A stretch of 5,713 nt of DNA from Pseudomonadota bacterium (lineage in GTDB: Bacteria; Pseudomonadota; Alphaproteobacteria; Rhizobiales; Beijerinckiaceae): the NCBI GenBank assembly GCA_021780015.1, contig JAJXZN010000265.1:1-5713 (forward strand), written 5' to 3'. This document shows positions 1 to 5,548 of this stretch, one piece after another; within the stretch, counting starts at the first letter, position 1; every line of letters starts with the position of its first letter. A program made the position numbers and the translations under genes. The notes beneath the pieces are model-generated. The model was not told where the DNA came from. It worked only from the letters and a program-made list of their open reading frames with translations, and ran no database searches.

Positions 1-1
1 G

Positions 2-1081
2 CTCGAATTGATCGCCCGCACGCGGCTCTCGCACGCGCGGCCCGACTATCGGGTCGAAAGCGTTCTCGTCGATGGCCGGCCGGTGCCGGTCGACGAGAAG
101 ATCGTCGCCTCGCTGCCCTTCTGCGATCTCGTCCGCTTCACCAAAGAGAGCGCTGCAACGCTGCCGAAAATGCTGGTGGTGGCGCCGCTCTCCGGCCATT
201 TCGCCACGCTCCTGCGCGAGACGGTACGCACGCTCGTGCGCGATCACGAGGTCTATATCACCGATTGGAAGAACGCTCGCGACGTGCCGCTTTCAGAAGG
301 ACCGTTCGGCTTCGACGATTATGTCGATTACGTTATCGACTGCCTGGAGCTCATCGGGCCGGGCGCGCATGTGCTTGCCGTCTGTCAGCCTTGCGTGCAG
401 ACGCTGGCGGCGGTGGCGGTGATGGCCGAGCAGCGCCATCCCGCGGAGCCGCGCAGCATGACGCTGATGGCCGGCCCCATCGATGTGCGGGTCAACCCGT
501 CGAAGGTCAACGAGCTGGCGACCGCGAGGCCGATCCAATGGTTCGAAGACAATCTGATCGCGCATGTGCCGGGCCATCTGCCCGGCGGCGGGCGCCGCGT
601 CTATCCGGGCTTTGTCCAGCTCACCGCCTTCATGTCGATGAACATGGATCGACACATCAAGGCGCATCGCGATCTCTACGAGCATTTGAGCGCCGGCCGC
701 GAGGCGGAAGCCAAAGCGATCATGACGTTCTACGACGAATATTTCGCCGTGCTCGATCTGCCGGCCGAATTCTATCTCGAGACCGTCAAGACGGTGTTTC
801 AGGACGCGGCGCTGGCGAAGGGCGAGCTGACTTATCGCGGCCAGAAGGTCAATCCGCGCGCTATCCGCCGCACCGCGCTGCTCACCGTCGAGGGCGAGCG
901 CGACGACATCTGCTCCGTCGGCCAGACGGCGGCGGCGCATCGCCTCTGTGATGGGCTGCGGCCGCATTTGAAGCGGCATCATTACCAGGTCGGCGTCGGC
1001 CATTACGGCACATTCAGCGGCCGGCGTTGGAACGGGCAAATCTATCCGGTGATCCGCAATCTGGTGCTCGCGATGGCCTGA
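2..1081 (+). CDS. phaZ: Intracellular polyhydroxyalkanoate (PHB) depolymerase PhaZ, 3' part (5' end outside window)
   Basis: The enzyme hydrolyses stored polyhydroxybutyrate granules in the cytoplasm, releasing 3-hydroxybutyrate units for reuse as carbon and energy. The reading frame is open to the left edge (codons CTC, GAA before the TTG at 8), so the true start lies upstream. Comparison with the roughly 400-420-residue family suggests about 55-60 N-terminal residues are missing; the TTG is not a convincing start. Counting from that TTG, an alpha/beta-hydrolase nucleophile motif VCQPC has its cysteine at residue 126 (nt 383-385), an EGERDD segment supplies the acid (residues 299-300), and GVGHYG supplies the histidine (residue 332, nt 1001-1003). 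Cys-Asp-His is the triad known from Ralstonia eutropha PhaZ1, so this is the cysteine-type intracellular depolymerase, not the serine-type extracellular one. The C-terminal half carries conserved blocks typical of the family (YPGFVQL, FYDEYFAV, PAEFYLETV). The TGA stop is 40 bp before the cupin gene on the same strand, which suggests cotranscription. Confidence 0.95.
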   Translation, partial: LELIARTRLSHARPDYRVESVLVDGRPVPVDEKIVASLPFCDLVRFTKESAATLPKMLVVAPLSGHFATLLRETVRTLVRDHEVYITDWKNARDVPLSEGPFGFDDYVDYVIDCLELIGPGAHVLAVCQPCVQTLAAVAVMAEQRHPAEPRSMTLMAGPIDVRVNPSKVNELATARPIQWFEDNLIAHVPGHLPGGGRRVYPGFVQLTAFMSMNMDRHIKAHRDLYEHLSAGREAEAKAIMTFYDEYFAVLDLPAEFYLETVKTVFQDAALAKGELTYRGQKVNPRAIRRTALLTVEGERDDICSVGQTAAAHRLCDGLRPHLKRHHYQVGVGHYGTFSGRRWNGQIYPVIRNLVLAMA

Positions 1082-1108
1082 ACCGGCCCTCGGCGCACCG
1101 ATCGAACG

Positions 1109-1116
1109 AAGGAGGT
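1109..1116 (+). promoter_or_regulatory. Strong ribosome binding site that sets the cupin gene start
   Basis: AAGGAGGT is a near-perfect anti-16S match located 5 nt before the ATG at 1122. It decides the start: an in-frame TTG at 1116 overlaps this motif and cannot be the real initiation codon. No other leader in the window has so good a match, so the cupin is probably translated well. Confidence 0.88.
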
Positions 1117-1121
1117 TGGAC

Positions 1122-1586
1122 ATGACAGAAGGACATGCCGCGGTCTTGGAAAAAGATTTCACCCCGCCGAAAGAGCACGAAACACAATTCTCGCATGTCA
1201 AACCCGGCGACACCGAATTCAAAGGCGAGGGCTTGCGCGACTTCTTCCTCTATCGCGACCTCGGCATCGCCAAAGCGACCAACGGCAAGGTGATCGCGCA
1301 TCTCGTCAAGGCCAATCTGCCGCCGACCACGGGCACCGGCTGGCACAAGCACATCGCCGAGTTTCAGATCGTCATCATGACCAAAGGCTGGGCGAAGTTC
1401 ATGTATGAAGACAAAGTGACGCTCGTTTCCGCCGGCGATGTCGTGCATCAGCGGCCCGGGATCACGCATTATCTCTTCGATTATTCGCCGGACATGGAAT
1501 ATCTGGAGATCGTCAGCCCGGCGGACTTCGGCACGGTCGAGGCCGAAGCGCCTTGCGCGGTTCCCGCACCGACGCCTTGGGAATGA
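1122..1586 (+). CDS. Small single-domain cupin protein, function unknown
   Basis: A 154-residue cytoplasmic protein (no signal peptide or membrane segment) with one conserved cupin barrel. Motif 1 is GTGWHKHIAEF, with His75, His77 and Glu80 (Gln82 nearby) as likely metal ligands, closing at Gly89. Motif 2 is GDVVHQRPGITH, with Gly105, Pro112-Gly113 and the fourth ligand His116. The usual Asn after motif 2 is absent. The first ~40 residues (FTPPKEHETQF...) lie before the barrel, and the tail from about 145 is proline-rich. I recall this type as a widespread alphaproteobacterial cupin with no assigned reaction; the barrel alone does not tell whether it is a dioxygenase, an isomerase or a binding protein. 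It lies 40 bp after phaZ and is followed by a good terminator, so it is probably the last gene of a phaZ-cupin unit. A role with PHB turnover is inferred from position only. Confidence 0.9.
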   Translation: MTEGHAAVLEKDFTPPKEHETQFSHVKPGDTEFKGEGLRDFFLYRDLGIAKATNGKVIAHLVKANLPPTTGTGWHKHIAEFQIVIMTKGWAKFMYEDKVTLVSAGDVVHQRPGITHYLFDYSPDMEYLEIVSPADFGTVEAEAPCAVPAPTPWE

Positions 1587-1613
1587 GCCGCGAGAATTTC
1601 ACGCGATACATGC

Positions 1614-1667
1614 GGTTGGCCGGCAGCGATGCGCCGGCCGGCCCAGGCGCGGATTTTTTGGTTTTTT
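1614..1667 (+). terminator. Probable intrinsic terminator after the cupin gene
   Basis: The arms GGTTGGCCGGC (1614-1624) and GCCGGCCGGCC (1633-1643) form an 11-bp stem with two G-U pairs and an 8-nt loop. Ten bases later come two T6 blocks (1654-1659 and 1662-1667). A competing stem, GCGCC (1631-1635) with GGCGC (1646-1650), ends only three bases before the first T6. Either fold followed by the T-runs fits rho-independent termination, starting 27 bp after the cupin stop codon. Confidence 0.7.
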
Positions 1668-1920
1668 GAATCGCGGTTAACGCGACCATCCACACTTTTC
1701 TGCGGCGTCCTTTTGCGCCGCAAGCATGCGCGCTCACGGTAGGCCGCGGGGCGCTGGCGGCCATGTTTTCCAATCTCCGAGCGTAGGCAGGGCCGCAAGT
1801 TGAAGCCTGCGCGACTCGACTTCGCCGGGAGCGCGACGCACACTCCGCGCCGGCGAGCGCAGATTCGGCGCTTCGTTCCCAAACGCCCGTCACCGGAGTC
1901 CTTCCGGCCAAGAGGCGATC

Positions 1921-1946
1921 TTCCAGCGACTGTCTTTCCAGCGACT
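1921..1946 (+). repeat. 11-bp direct repeat, 15-bp period, in the aqpZ leader
   Basis: TTCCAGCGACT occurs at 1921-1931 and again, unchanged, at 1936-1946, separated by GTCT. The second copy ends 13 bp before the chosen aqpZ start. It may be a small duplication or a pair of direct-repeat binding sites; the sequence alone does not decide. Confidence 0.8.
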
Positions 1947-1959
1947 CATGAGGTGGCTT

Positions 1960-2700
1960 ATGCAAAACGATCTCGTCAGGCGCGTCGCCGCCGAGTTTTT
2001 CGGTACGTTTTGGCTCGTGTTCGGCGGCTGCGGTGCTGCCGTTCTCGCCGCGACCTTCCCGCATACCGGCATCGGCTTTGTCGGTGTCGCCTTTGCATTC
2101 GGCCTCACGGTTTTGACCATGGCTTATGCCGTCGGCCATATTTCCGGCGGCCATTTCAATCCGGCGGTGACGGTGGGTCTTTGGTCGGCCGGCCGTCATG
2201 TCTCGGAACTCGTGGTTCCCTATATCATCGCCCAGGTCGTCGGCGCGATCGTCGCCGCGGCGGTTCTGCATGTGATCGCGTCCGGCCAACCGGGCTGGGT
2301 CGCGGGCGGCTTCGCCTCCAACGGCTATGGCGATCTGAGCCCGGGCAAATATAGCCTCGGCGCCGCGGCGCTGACGGAATTCCTGGCGACCTTCTTCTTC
2401 CTCTTCATCATCATCGGTTCGACCTCGAAGGGCGCCGCGGCGGGTTTTGCCGGCATTCCGATCGGCCTCGGCCTGACGCTCATTCACCTCATCACCATTC
2501 CGGTGACCAATACGTCGGTCAATCCGGCGCGCAGCACCGGCCCTGCGCTCTTCGCCGGCGGCGCGTATATTTCGCAACTCTGGCTGTTCTGGCTGGCGCC
2601 GCTCGCGGGCGCGGTCATCGCGGGGCTGCTCGCGCGCTGGCTCTATGAGCCGGAAAGCATCGCCGGCACGATTGTGGTCGAAGAGCGCCGCGTCGCGTAA
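1960..2700 (+). CDS. aqpZ: Aquaporin Z, water channel
   Basis: An inner-membrane channel for rapid water movement down osmotic gradients, active as a tetramer. The 246-residue protein aligns from memory almost end to end with E. coli AqpZ (231 residues): [15 protein letters not shown] near the start, the first NPA loop (HFNPAVT, N67-P68-A69) and the second (SVNPARS, N188-P189-A190). The selectivity filter is that of a strict water channel rather than a glycerol facilitator: Phe47, His176, Thr185 and Arg191. Six hydrophobic membrane segments are apparent. The ATG at 1960 is preferred because GAGG (1950-1953) lies 6 nt before it; the in-frame ATG at 1948 has no ribosome binding site and would add four residues. 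The C-terminal tail ([18 protein letters not shown]) is somewhat longer than in E. coli. It ends in tandem stop codons TAA-TAA. No gene follows for 78 bp, where a strong stem-loop sits. Confidence 0.96.
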   Translation: MQNDLVRRVAAEFFGTFWLVFGGCGAAVLAATFPHTGIGFVGVAFAFGLTVLTMAYAVGHISGGHFNPAVTVGLWSAGRHVSELVVPYIIAQVVGAIVAAAVLHVIASGQPGWVAGGFASNGYGDLSPGKYSLGAAALTEFLATFFFLFIIIGSTSKGAAAGFAGIPIGLGLTLIHLITIPVTNTSVNPARSTGPALFAGGAYISQLWLFWLAPLAGAVIAGLLARWLYEPESIAGTIVVEERRVA

Positions 2701-2715
2701 TAATATGTCTTGTGC

Positions 2716-2755
2716 GGGGGACGTCATGGCCGGGGATCGCGGCCATGGCTCCCCC
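2716..2755 (+). promoter_or_regulatory. Strong intergenic stem-loop after aqpZ; possible translational switch for the next gene
   Basis: GGGGGA (2716-2721) pairs with TCCCCC (2750-2755), and CATGGCC (2725-2731) pairs with GGCCATG (2741-2747) around a 9-nt loop. G2723-C2749 and a T2724-G2748 wobble join the two helices, so the whole is about 15 bp with one bulged C at 2722. No T-run follows, so it is not a standard intrinsic terminator. TCCCCC can alternatively pair with GGGGGA at 2767-2772, which is the Shine-Dalgarno of the 73-aa gene. The pairings are seen directly; any switching role is inference. Protection of the aqpZ mRNA 3' end is a simpler alternative. Confidence 0.6.
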
Positions 2756-2778
2756 TGTGTCCGATCGGGGGAAGTAAA

Positions 2779-3000
2779 ATGGGTTGGCACGTTCGATATA
2801 TCGACCAAGCGCTCAAGCACGAATTGCTGTCACAGGAATGGGGTACCGAGGAGGAAGCCCTGGAAGACGCATGGAATCTGGCGCAGCAGGACGGGATCGA
2901 AATCACCGCCGTCGAAGGGCCGGACGAAGAGATCGTCCCGATGGAAGACGTGCAGGCCTGGTTCGACCACCGGATGAAAAAAGAGGCCGGCCCGGCTTGA
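2779..3000 (+). CDS. 73-aa acidic protein of unknown function
   Basis: I do not recognise a named family. The ATG at 2779 is chosen because a GGGGGAAG motif (2767-2774) lies 4 nt before it and because the protein begins with a compact MGWHVRYID segment; an in-frame TTG at 2710 would instead read through the stem-loop and add 23 implausible Gly/Arg/Pro-rich residues. The product has no signal peptide or membrane segment and is rich in Glu and Asp. A likely beta strand (WHVRYID) is followed by a helix (TEEEALEDAWNLAQQDG), a second strand (ITAVEGPDEE) and a C-terminal helix (MEDVQAWFDHRMKKE). This strand-helix-strand-helix plan resembles small single-domain hypothetical proteins common in Rhizobiales, as far as I recall. 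It lies 78 bp after aqpZ and 27 bp before the secreted-protein gene, so all three may share a transcript. Confidence 0.8.
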   Translation: MGWHVRYIDQALKHELLSQEWGTEEEALEDAWNLAQQDGIEITAVEGPDEEIVPMEDVQAWFDHRMKKEAGPA

Positions 3001-3027
3001 GCGTCGCTGCCTGCGAGGAAATGACTG

Positions 3028-3525
3028 ATGTTGCCGCTTTACCGTTCTTTGGCCTTGCCCTTGCTGCTCGCAGCGACGCCCGTCCTGGCGGCGGAGCCGC
3101 TCGGTTGTGGCCATTTCAAATGGTCGCTGGATCATGAGAAGGAATTGCTTGCCAAGCCGAGCGTGACGACGTCCGGCAGCGCGGCCACGCTCGGCACCGG
3201 CGAAAGTCTGACGCTTGCGCCGCAAAAGACCGCCAAACTGCCGCACGATCCGTCACGGCCGCCGAAATTTCCCGGTACCTATGCCGGCTTCGTTACTCTC
3301 GCCGCGCCCGCCAGCGCCGGCACCTATCGCGTCACGCTCTCGCATGGCGCCTGGATCGATGTCGTCCAGGACGGACATGTCCTGAAAACGATCGATCACA
3401 CGAGTGCGAGGGGCTGTGCCGGCCTCGCCAAGAGCGTGAAGTTCAATCTTGCCGCGACACCCTTTACTGTCGAAATCAGCAGCAGCACGGTGCCGTCGCT
3501 CGCGCTGGTCGTCACGCCGGATTGA
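3028..3525 (+). CDS. Secreted protein of unknown function, 165 aa, one probable disulfide
   Basis: The first 21-22 residues form a Sec signal peptide: Arg6, a Leu/Ala-rich core, and VLA-A ending just before Glu23, so the mature product of about 143 residues is probably periplasmic. There is no lipobox cysteine directly after the cleavage site, so it is not a lipoprotein. The mature part begins EPLGCGHFKWSLDHEKELL and has only two cysteines, Cys27 and Cys130, which could form a disulfide. The rest looks beta-rich (APASAGTYRVTLSHGAWIDVVQDG, RGCAGLAKSVKFNL, FTVEISSS), like a small beta-sandwich. I recall similar hypothetical proteins in alphaproteobacteria but no verified function. The start is supported by GAGGAA (3015-3020) 7 nt upstream; an ATG at 3021 is out of frame. 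It is the last gene before the convergent M48 gene, 92 bp away. Confidence 0.85.
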   Translation: MLPLYRSLALPLLLAATPVLAAEPLGCGHFKWSLDHEKELLAKPSVTTSGSAATLGTGESLTLAPQKTAKLPHDPSRPPKFPGTYAGFVTLAAPASAGTYRVTLSHGAWIDVVQDGHVLKTIDHTSARGCAGLAKSVKFNLAATPFTVEISSSTVPSLALVVTPD

Positions 3526-3617
3526 ACAGGCCTGCGGAAACGAGGCCCGGCGAAAAAAGGCGGACGATATCGGTCGGCTCGCGCAGATCCGTTCCGCGGA
3601 GGCGGAGGCGCGGCACG
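3526..3617. other. Gap between convergent genes; no convincing terminator seen
   Basis: The 92 bp between the two facing stop codons hold a 5-bp inverted repeat, GGCCT (3529-3533, its first two bases with the stop-proximal ACAGG) with AGGCC (3543-3547), an A6 run (3553-3558) and the palindromes CGATATCG (3565-3572) and TCCGCGGA (3593-3600). The A6 would read as T6 for minus-strand transcripts, but no good stem precedes it on that strand. Factor-dependent termination is possible. Confidence 0.5.
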
Positions 3618-4847
3618 CTAGCTCTGCAGATGCGCAATGCGCTCCGGCACCGGCGGATGCGAATAATTGAACAAAGTGTAGAGCCAATCCGGTGTCAGCG
3701 TCGCGAGATTGTCGCGGGTCAGCTTGGTGAGCGCCGAGATCATCGGCGCCGCGCCGGTCATCGATTTGGCAAAAGCATCGGCCTGAAACTCAGCCCGGCG
3801 CGACAGATAATTCGTCACCGGCGCAAAGAGGCTGGCAAACGGGCCAATGGCGGTCATGACGATCATCAGCACGAGGCTCGGATCGTTGGGCAGATGGAAG
3901 GCCGCCGGCAATGTGCCGGCGGCAAAGGCCCAGTGCAGCACGGCAAAGACGACGAGCGCCAGCGCCGCGCTCTCGCCGATCTTCTGAATCACATGGCCGA
4001 ATTTGTAATGGCCGAGTTCATGCGCCAGAACCGAAAGGATTTCGTCGCCCGTATGCTTCTCGAGCAAAGTGTCGAAGAAGACGATGCGTTTGGCTTTGCC
4101 GAATCCGGTGAAATAGGCATTGCCATGCGCCGAGCGTTTCGACGCATCCATGATGAAAAGGCCGTTCGATTCGAAGCCGCATTTTCTGAGCAGCGCCTCG
4201 ATGCCTGACTTCATCGGTCCGTCCGCCATCGGCGTGAATTTGTTGAATAGCGGCGCGATGAAGGCCGGATAGATGACGATCATCGCTACCATGATCGCCA
4301 TGAGCCCGATCCAGGCGAAAATCCACCAGAGATTCGGCAACGCCCGCAGCAGCGCGAAAAGCCCATAGAGCAGCGGCACGCCGAGCGCGAGCTGCAAGGC
4401 GGCGGCTTTCACCTGATCGAGCGCGAATGTCGCAGCAGTCGTGCGGTTGAAGCCGAACTTGGCCTCGAGCTTGAAGGTTTTGTAGATCGCGAACGGCAAT
4501 GTCAGCAGATAGGAGAGCGCCGCGACGAGGACCATTGTCGCGACGCTGCGCGTCAGCCCGGCGGGAACATGAGCGGCGACGAAATCAAAAAGCGGACGCA
4601 AGAGAAAGCCGAGCCACAGCAGCGCGAGCCCCGTGTCGTAGATCGTCTCGATGGCGGAGAGCCGCGTTCGCGCGACGGTATAATCGGCGGCGCGCTGGTG
4701 CTCTTCCAAAGTGACGGTCGATGCGAAGGCAGCCGGCACGCTGCCGCGATGCGCGAGCACCGCGGCGGCCTGGCGGCGGTCGAGATAGATGTTCAAAAGT
4801 CCCGACAGGACGATGGCGGCGAAGATCAGAGCGGCAATGGCGGTCAT
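3618..4847 (-). CDS. M48 family membrane metalloprotease, Ste24/CAAX prenyl protease type
   Basis: A 409-residue zinc endopeptidase of the inner membrane. The catalytic HExxH is HELGH at residues 276-280 (nt 4022-4008), the third zinc ligand is Glu353 in RAEFQADAFA with Asp357 following, and the conserved late motif YSHPPVPERI (His397, Arg403) is present; GNAYFTGFGKAKRIVFFDTLL before the HExxH is another family hallmark. Hydrophobic segments lie near residues 3-21, 68-88, 102-122, 148-168, 173-198, 293-314 and 325-346, the seven-helix plan of Ste24, with an M48 N-terminal domain before the protease domain. Length and both halves match the eukaryotic-type family, so the gene looks intact. Bacteria lack CAAX prenylation, so the role is more likely turnover or processing of membrane proteins; no substrate can be named. 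The start ATG has AGGCGG just upstream. The gene is divergent from marR over a 141-bp shared region. Confidence 0.94.
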   Translation of the reverse strand: MTAIAALIFAAIVLSGLLNIYLDRRQAAAVLAHRGSVPAAFASTVTLEEHQRAADYTVARTRLSAIETIYDTGLALLWLGFLLRPLFDFVAAHVPAGLTRSVATMVLVAALSYLLTLPFAIYKTFKLEAKFGFNRTTAATFALDQVKAAALQLALGVPLLYGLFALLRALPNLWWIFAWIGLMAIMVAMIVIYPAFIAPLFNKFTPMADGPMKSGIEALLRKCGFESNGLFIMDASKRSAHGNAYFTGFGKAKRIVFFDTLLEKHTGDEILSVLAHELGHYKFGHVIQKIGESAALALVVFAVLHWAFAAGTLPAAFHLPNDPSLVLMIVMTAIGPFASLFAPVTNYLSRRAEFQADAFAKSMTGAAPMISALTKLTRDNLATLTPDWLYTLFNYSHPPVPERIAHLQS

Positions 4848-4988
4848 GCCGCCTATTTAGGACATCTGCGAAGCAGAGGCGAGGCCCCGATGCGCCGACC
4901 CGAACCAAGGGAAGCGGATTGGGAAACGGATTGAACGGAACCCGGCCGCGATATACCGTGCTACGATATATCGAGGCAGCGGAACGCG
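4848..4988. promoter_or_regulatory. Shared divergent promoter region of the M48 protease and marR genes
   Basis: The 141 bp must hold both promoters and leaders. CGGATTG occurs twice (4915-4921 and 4927-4933, 12-bp period), the second overlapping TTGAAC (4931-4936), a possible -35 for marR with TATACC (4952-4957) as a poor -10 at 15-bp spacing. The AT-rich CGATATA motifs lie next to this. No firm promoter can be assigned by eye. Confidence 0.5.
4949..4973. promoter_or_regulatory. Candidate MarR operator: palindrome plus near-copy
   Basis: CGATATATCG (4964-4973) is a perfect 10-bp palindrome, and CGATATACCG (4949-4958) matches it at nine of ten positions, 15 bp upstream. They lie 16 to 40 bp before the marR ATG and over the only AT-rich part of the divergent region, where a -10 element would fall. 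MarR proteins commonly bind such palindromes in their own promoters, so autoregulation, and possibly control of the divergent protease gene, is inferred. Confidence 0.5.
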
Positions 4989-5429
4989 ATGACGAGCGAA
5001 AAAAGGCGCGAAGAGAAGAACCATCCGGCGTTGCATCCGTCGCAAGAAGATTACGAAGCGCTTTCGGATTTCCGCTACTCGATCCGCTGTTTTCTGGAGT
5101 TCAGCGAGAATGCCGCGCGCAACGCCGGGCTGACGCCGCAGCAGCACCAAGCCTTGCTCGCCGTCAGGGGTTTCCCGCACGGCACTGCGGTGACGATCGG
5201 CGATTTGGCCGAGCGGCTGCGCATTCGCCACAACAGCGCGGTCGAGCTTACCGACCGACTGGTCGAGGCCGACCTCATCGTGCGCAGTCCCGACGCGCTC
5301 GACAACCGCCGCGTGCTTTTGAGCCTCAGCGACACCGCCATTGCCATTCTGTCGGAGCTTTCAGCGGTCCATCTCGATGAACTCTCGCGCTTGCGGCCGG
5401 TGCTGAAGGGCATCCTGCGGCGAATTTAG
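4989..5429 (+). CDS. MarR-family winged-helix transcriptional regulator
   Basis: A 146-residue dimeric DNA-binding repressor or activator of the MarR family. A charged N-terminal arm (residues 1-20) is followed by a dimerisation helix (DFRYSIRCFLEFSENAARNAG, ~27-47), LTPQQHQALLAV (48-59), then helix-turn-helix VTIGDLAERLRIRHNSAVELTDRLVEADLI (68-97) with recognition helix from about 80. The wing VRSPDALDNRRVLLSLSDTA (98-117) carries the family signature Asp105-Asn-Arg-Arg. The C-terminal helix completes the dimer interface. The one cysteine, Cys34, lies in helix 1; OhrR-type sensors have their redox cysteine in this general area, but similarity is not enough to claim peroxide sensing. The ligand is unknown. 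The ATG at 4989 is preceded by a modest AGCGGAA. The gene is divergent from the M48 gene and 119 bp before proA; the operator-like palindrome upstream points to autoregulation. Confidence 0.92.
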   Translation: MTSEKRREEKNHPALHPSQEDYEALSDFRYSIRCFLEFSENAARNAGLTPQQHQALLAVRGFPHGTAVTIGDLAERLRIRHNSAVELTDRLVEADLIVRSPDALDNRRVLLSLSDTAIAILSELSAVHLDELSRLRPVLKGILRRI

Positions 5430-5470
5430 CCGGCCTCCCAGGCGCTGCCGTCATAAGCTGCGAATATCAC

Positions 5471-5494
5471 TGGCAAATCGAGATCGATTTGCCA
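5471..5494. repeat. 24-bp perfect inverted repeat upstream of proA
   Basis: TGGCAAATCGA (5471-5481) and TCGATTTGCCA (5484-5494) are exact 11-bp reverse complements separated by two bases, GA. No T-run follows, so it is not an intrinsic terminator in either direction. As DNA it is a good dimeric-regulator site; as RNA it folds into a hairpin of about 10 bp with a 4-nt loop. It starts 42 bp after the marR stop and ends 54 bp before the proA ATG. Confidence 0.85.
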
Positions 5495-5498
5495 ATCT

Positions 5499-5521
5499 CG
5501 GCGGCGCCCCTGGGCGCGCCG
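5499..5521 (+). terminator. GC-rich hairpin between marR and proA, possible weak terminator
   Basis: CGGCG plus CGCCC on the left (5499-5509, with G5504 bulged) pairs with GGGCGCGCCG (5512-5521), a 10-bp GC stem whose tight CT loop would open to four bases. It contains an AscI-type palindrome at 5513-5520. Only a loose T-rich stretch (ATTGTTTATATT, 5527-5538) follows six bases later, so termination of marR transcripts is plausible but not secure. Confidence 0.4.
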
Positions 5522-5548
5522 GTCAAATTGTTTATATTAGGCGTGCCA

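Larger units (their letters stand above)
1587..1959. other. 373-bp gene-free region with several inverted repeats, upstream of aqpZ
   Basis: I see no gene here. Open frames that cross it on either strand are extensions of frames overlapping aqpZ or the cupin gene and show no protein I recognise. After the terminator it holds TCGCG (1671-1675) with CGCGA (1681-1685) around GTTAA; TGCGGCG (1701-1707) with CGCCGCA (1716-1722) around an 8-nt loop; and GGCCGC (1742-1747) with GCGGCC (1757-1762) followed by TTTT. The region presumably contains the aqpZ promoter, but I could not identify convincing -35 and -10 boxes. Confidence 0.6.

Noticed and set aside
1116..1121. TTG start for the cupin at 1116
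   Set aside because: It overlaps the AAGGAGGT ribosome binding site that serves the ATG at 1122.
293..1222. Minus-strand open frame of 309 codons opposite phaZ
   Set aside because: The plus strand encodes a well conserved depolymerase with its full catalytic triad; the antisense product is an Arg/His/Ala-rich shadow.
1948..1959. Upstream ATG of aqpZ at 1948
   Set aside because: No Shine-Dalgarno precedes it, and GAGG at 1950-1953 is placed for the ATG at 1960, which also fits the family N-terminus better.
2710..2778. TTG-initiated 23-codon extension of the 73-aa protein
   Set aside because: It would run through the strong stem-loop, has no ribosome binding site, and adds Gly/Arg/Pro residues unlike the rest; the ATG at 2779 has GGGGGAAG upstream.
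1513..2820. Long minus-strand open frame of 435 codons opposite aqpZ and the gap before it
   Set aside because: It is antisense to a clear aquaporin, its product is Arg/Ala/Glu-rich without any recognisable domain, and long antisense frames are expected in GC-rich coding DNA.
3565..3572. CGATATCG palindrome in the convergent gap as another MarR site
   Set aside because: Eight bases, only partly like CGATATATCG, and far from any promoter; chance occurrence is more likely.
3522..4208. Plus-strand open frame of 228 codons opposite the M48 gene
   Set aside because: It lies opposite the HELGH protease domain and has the biased composition of an antisense frame.
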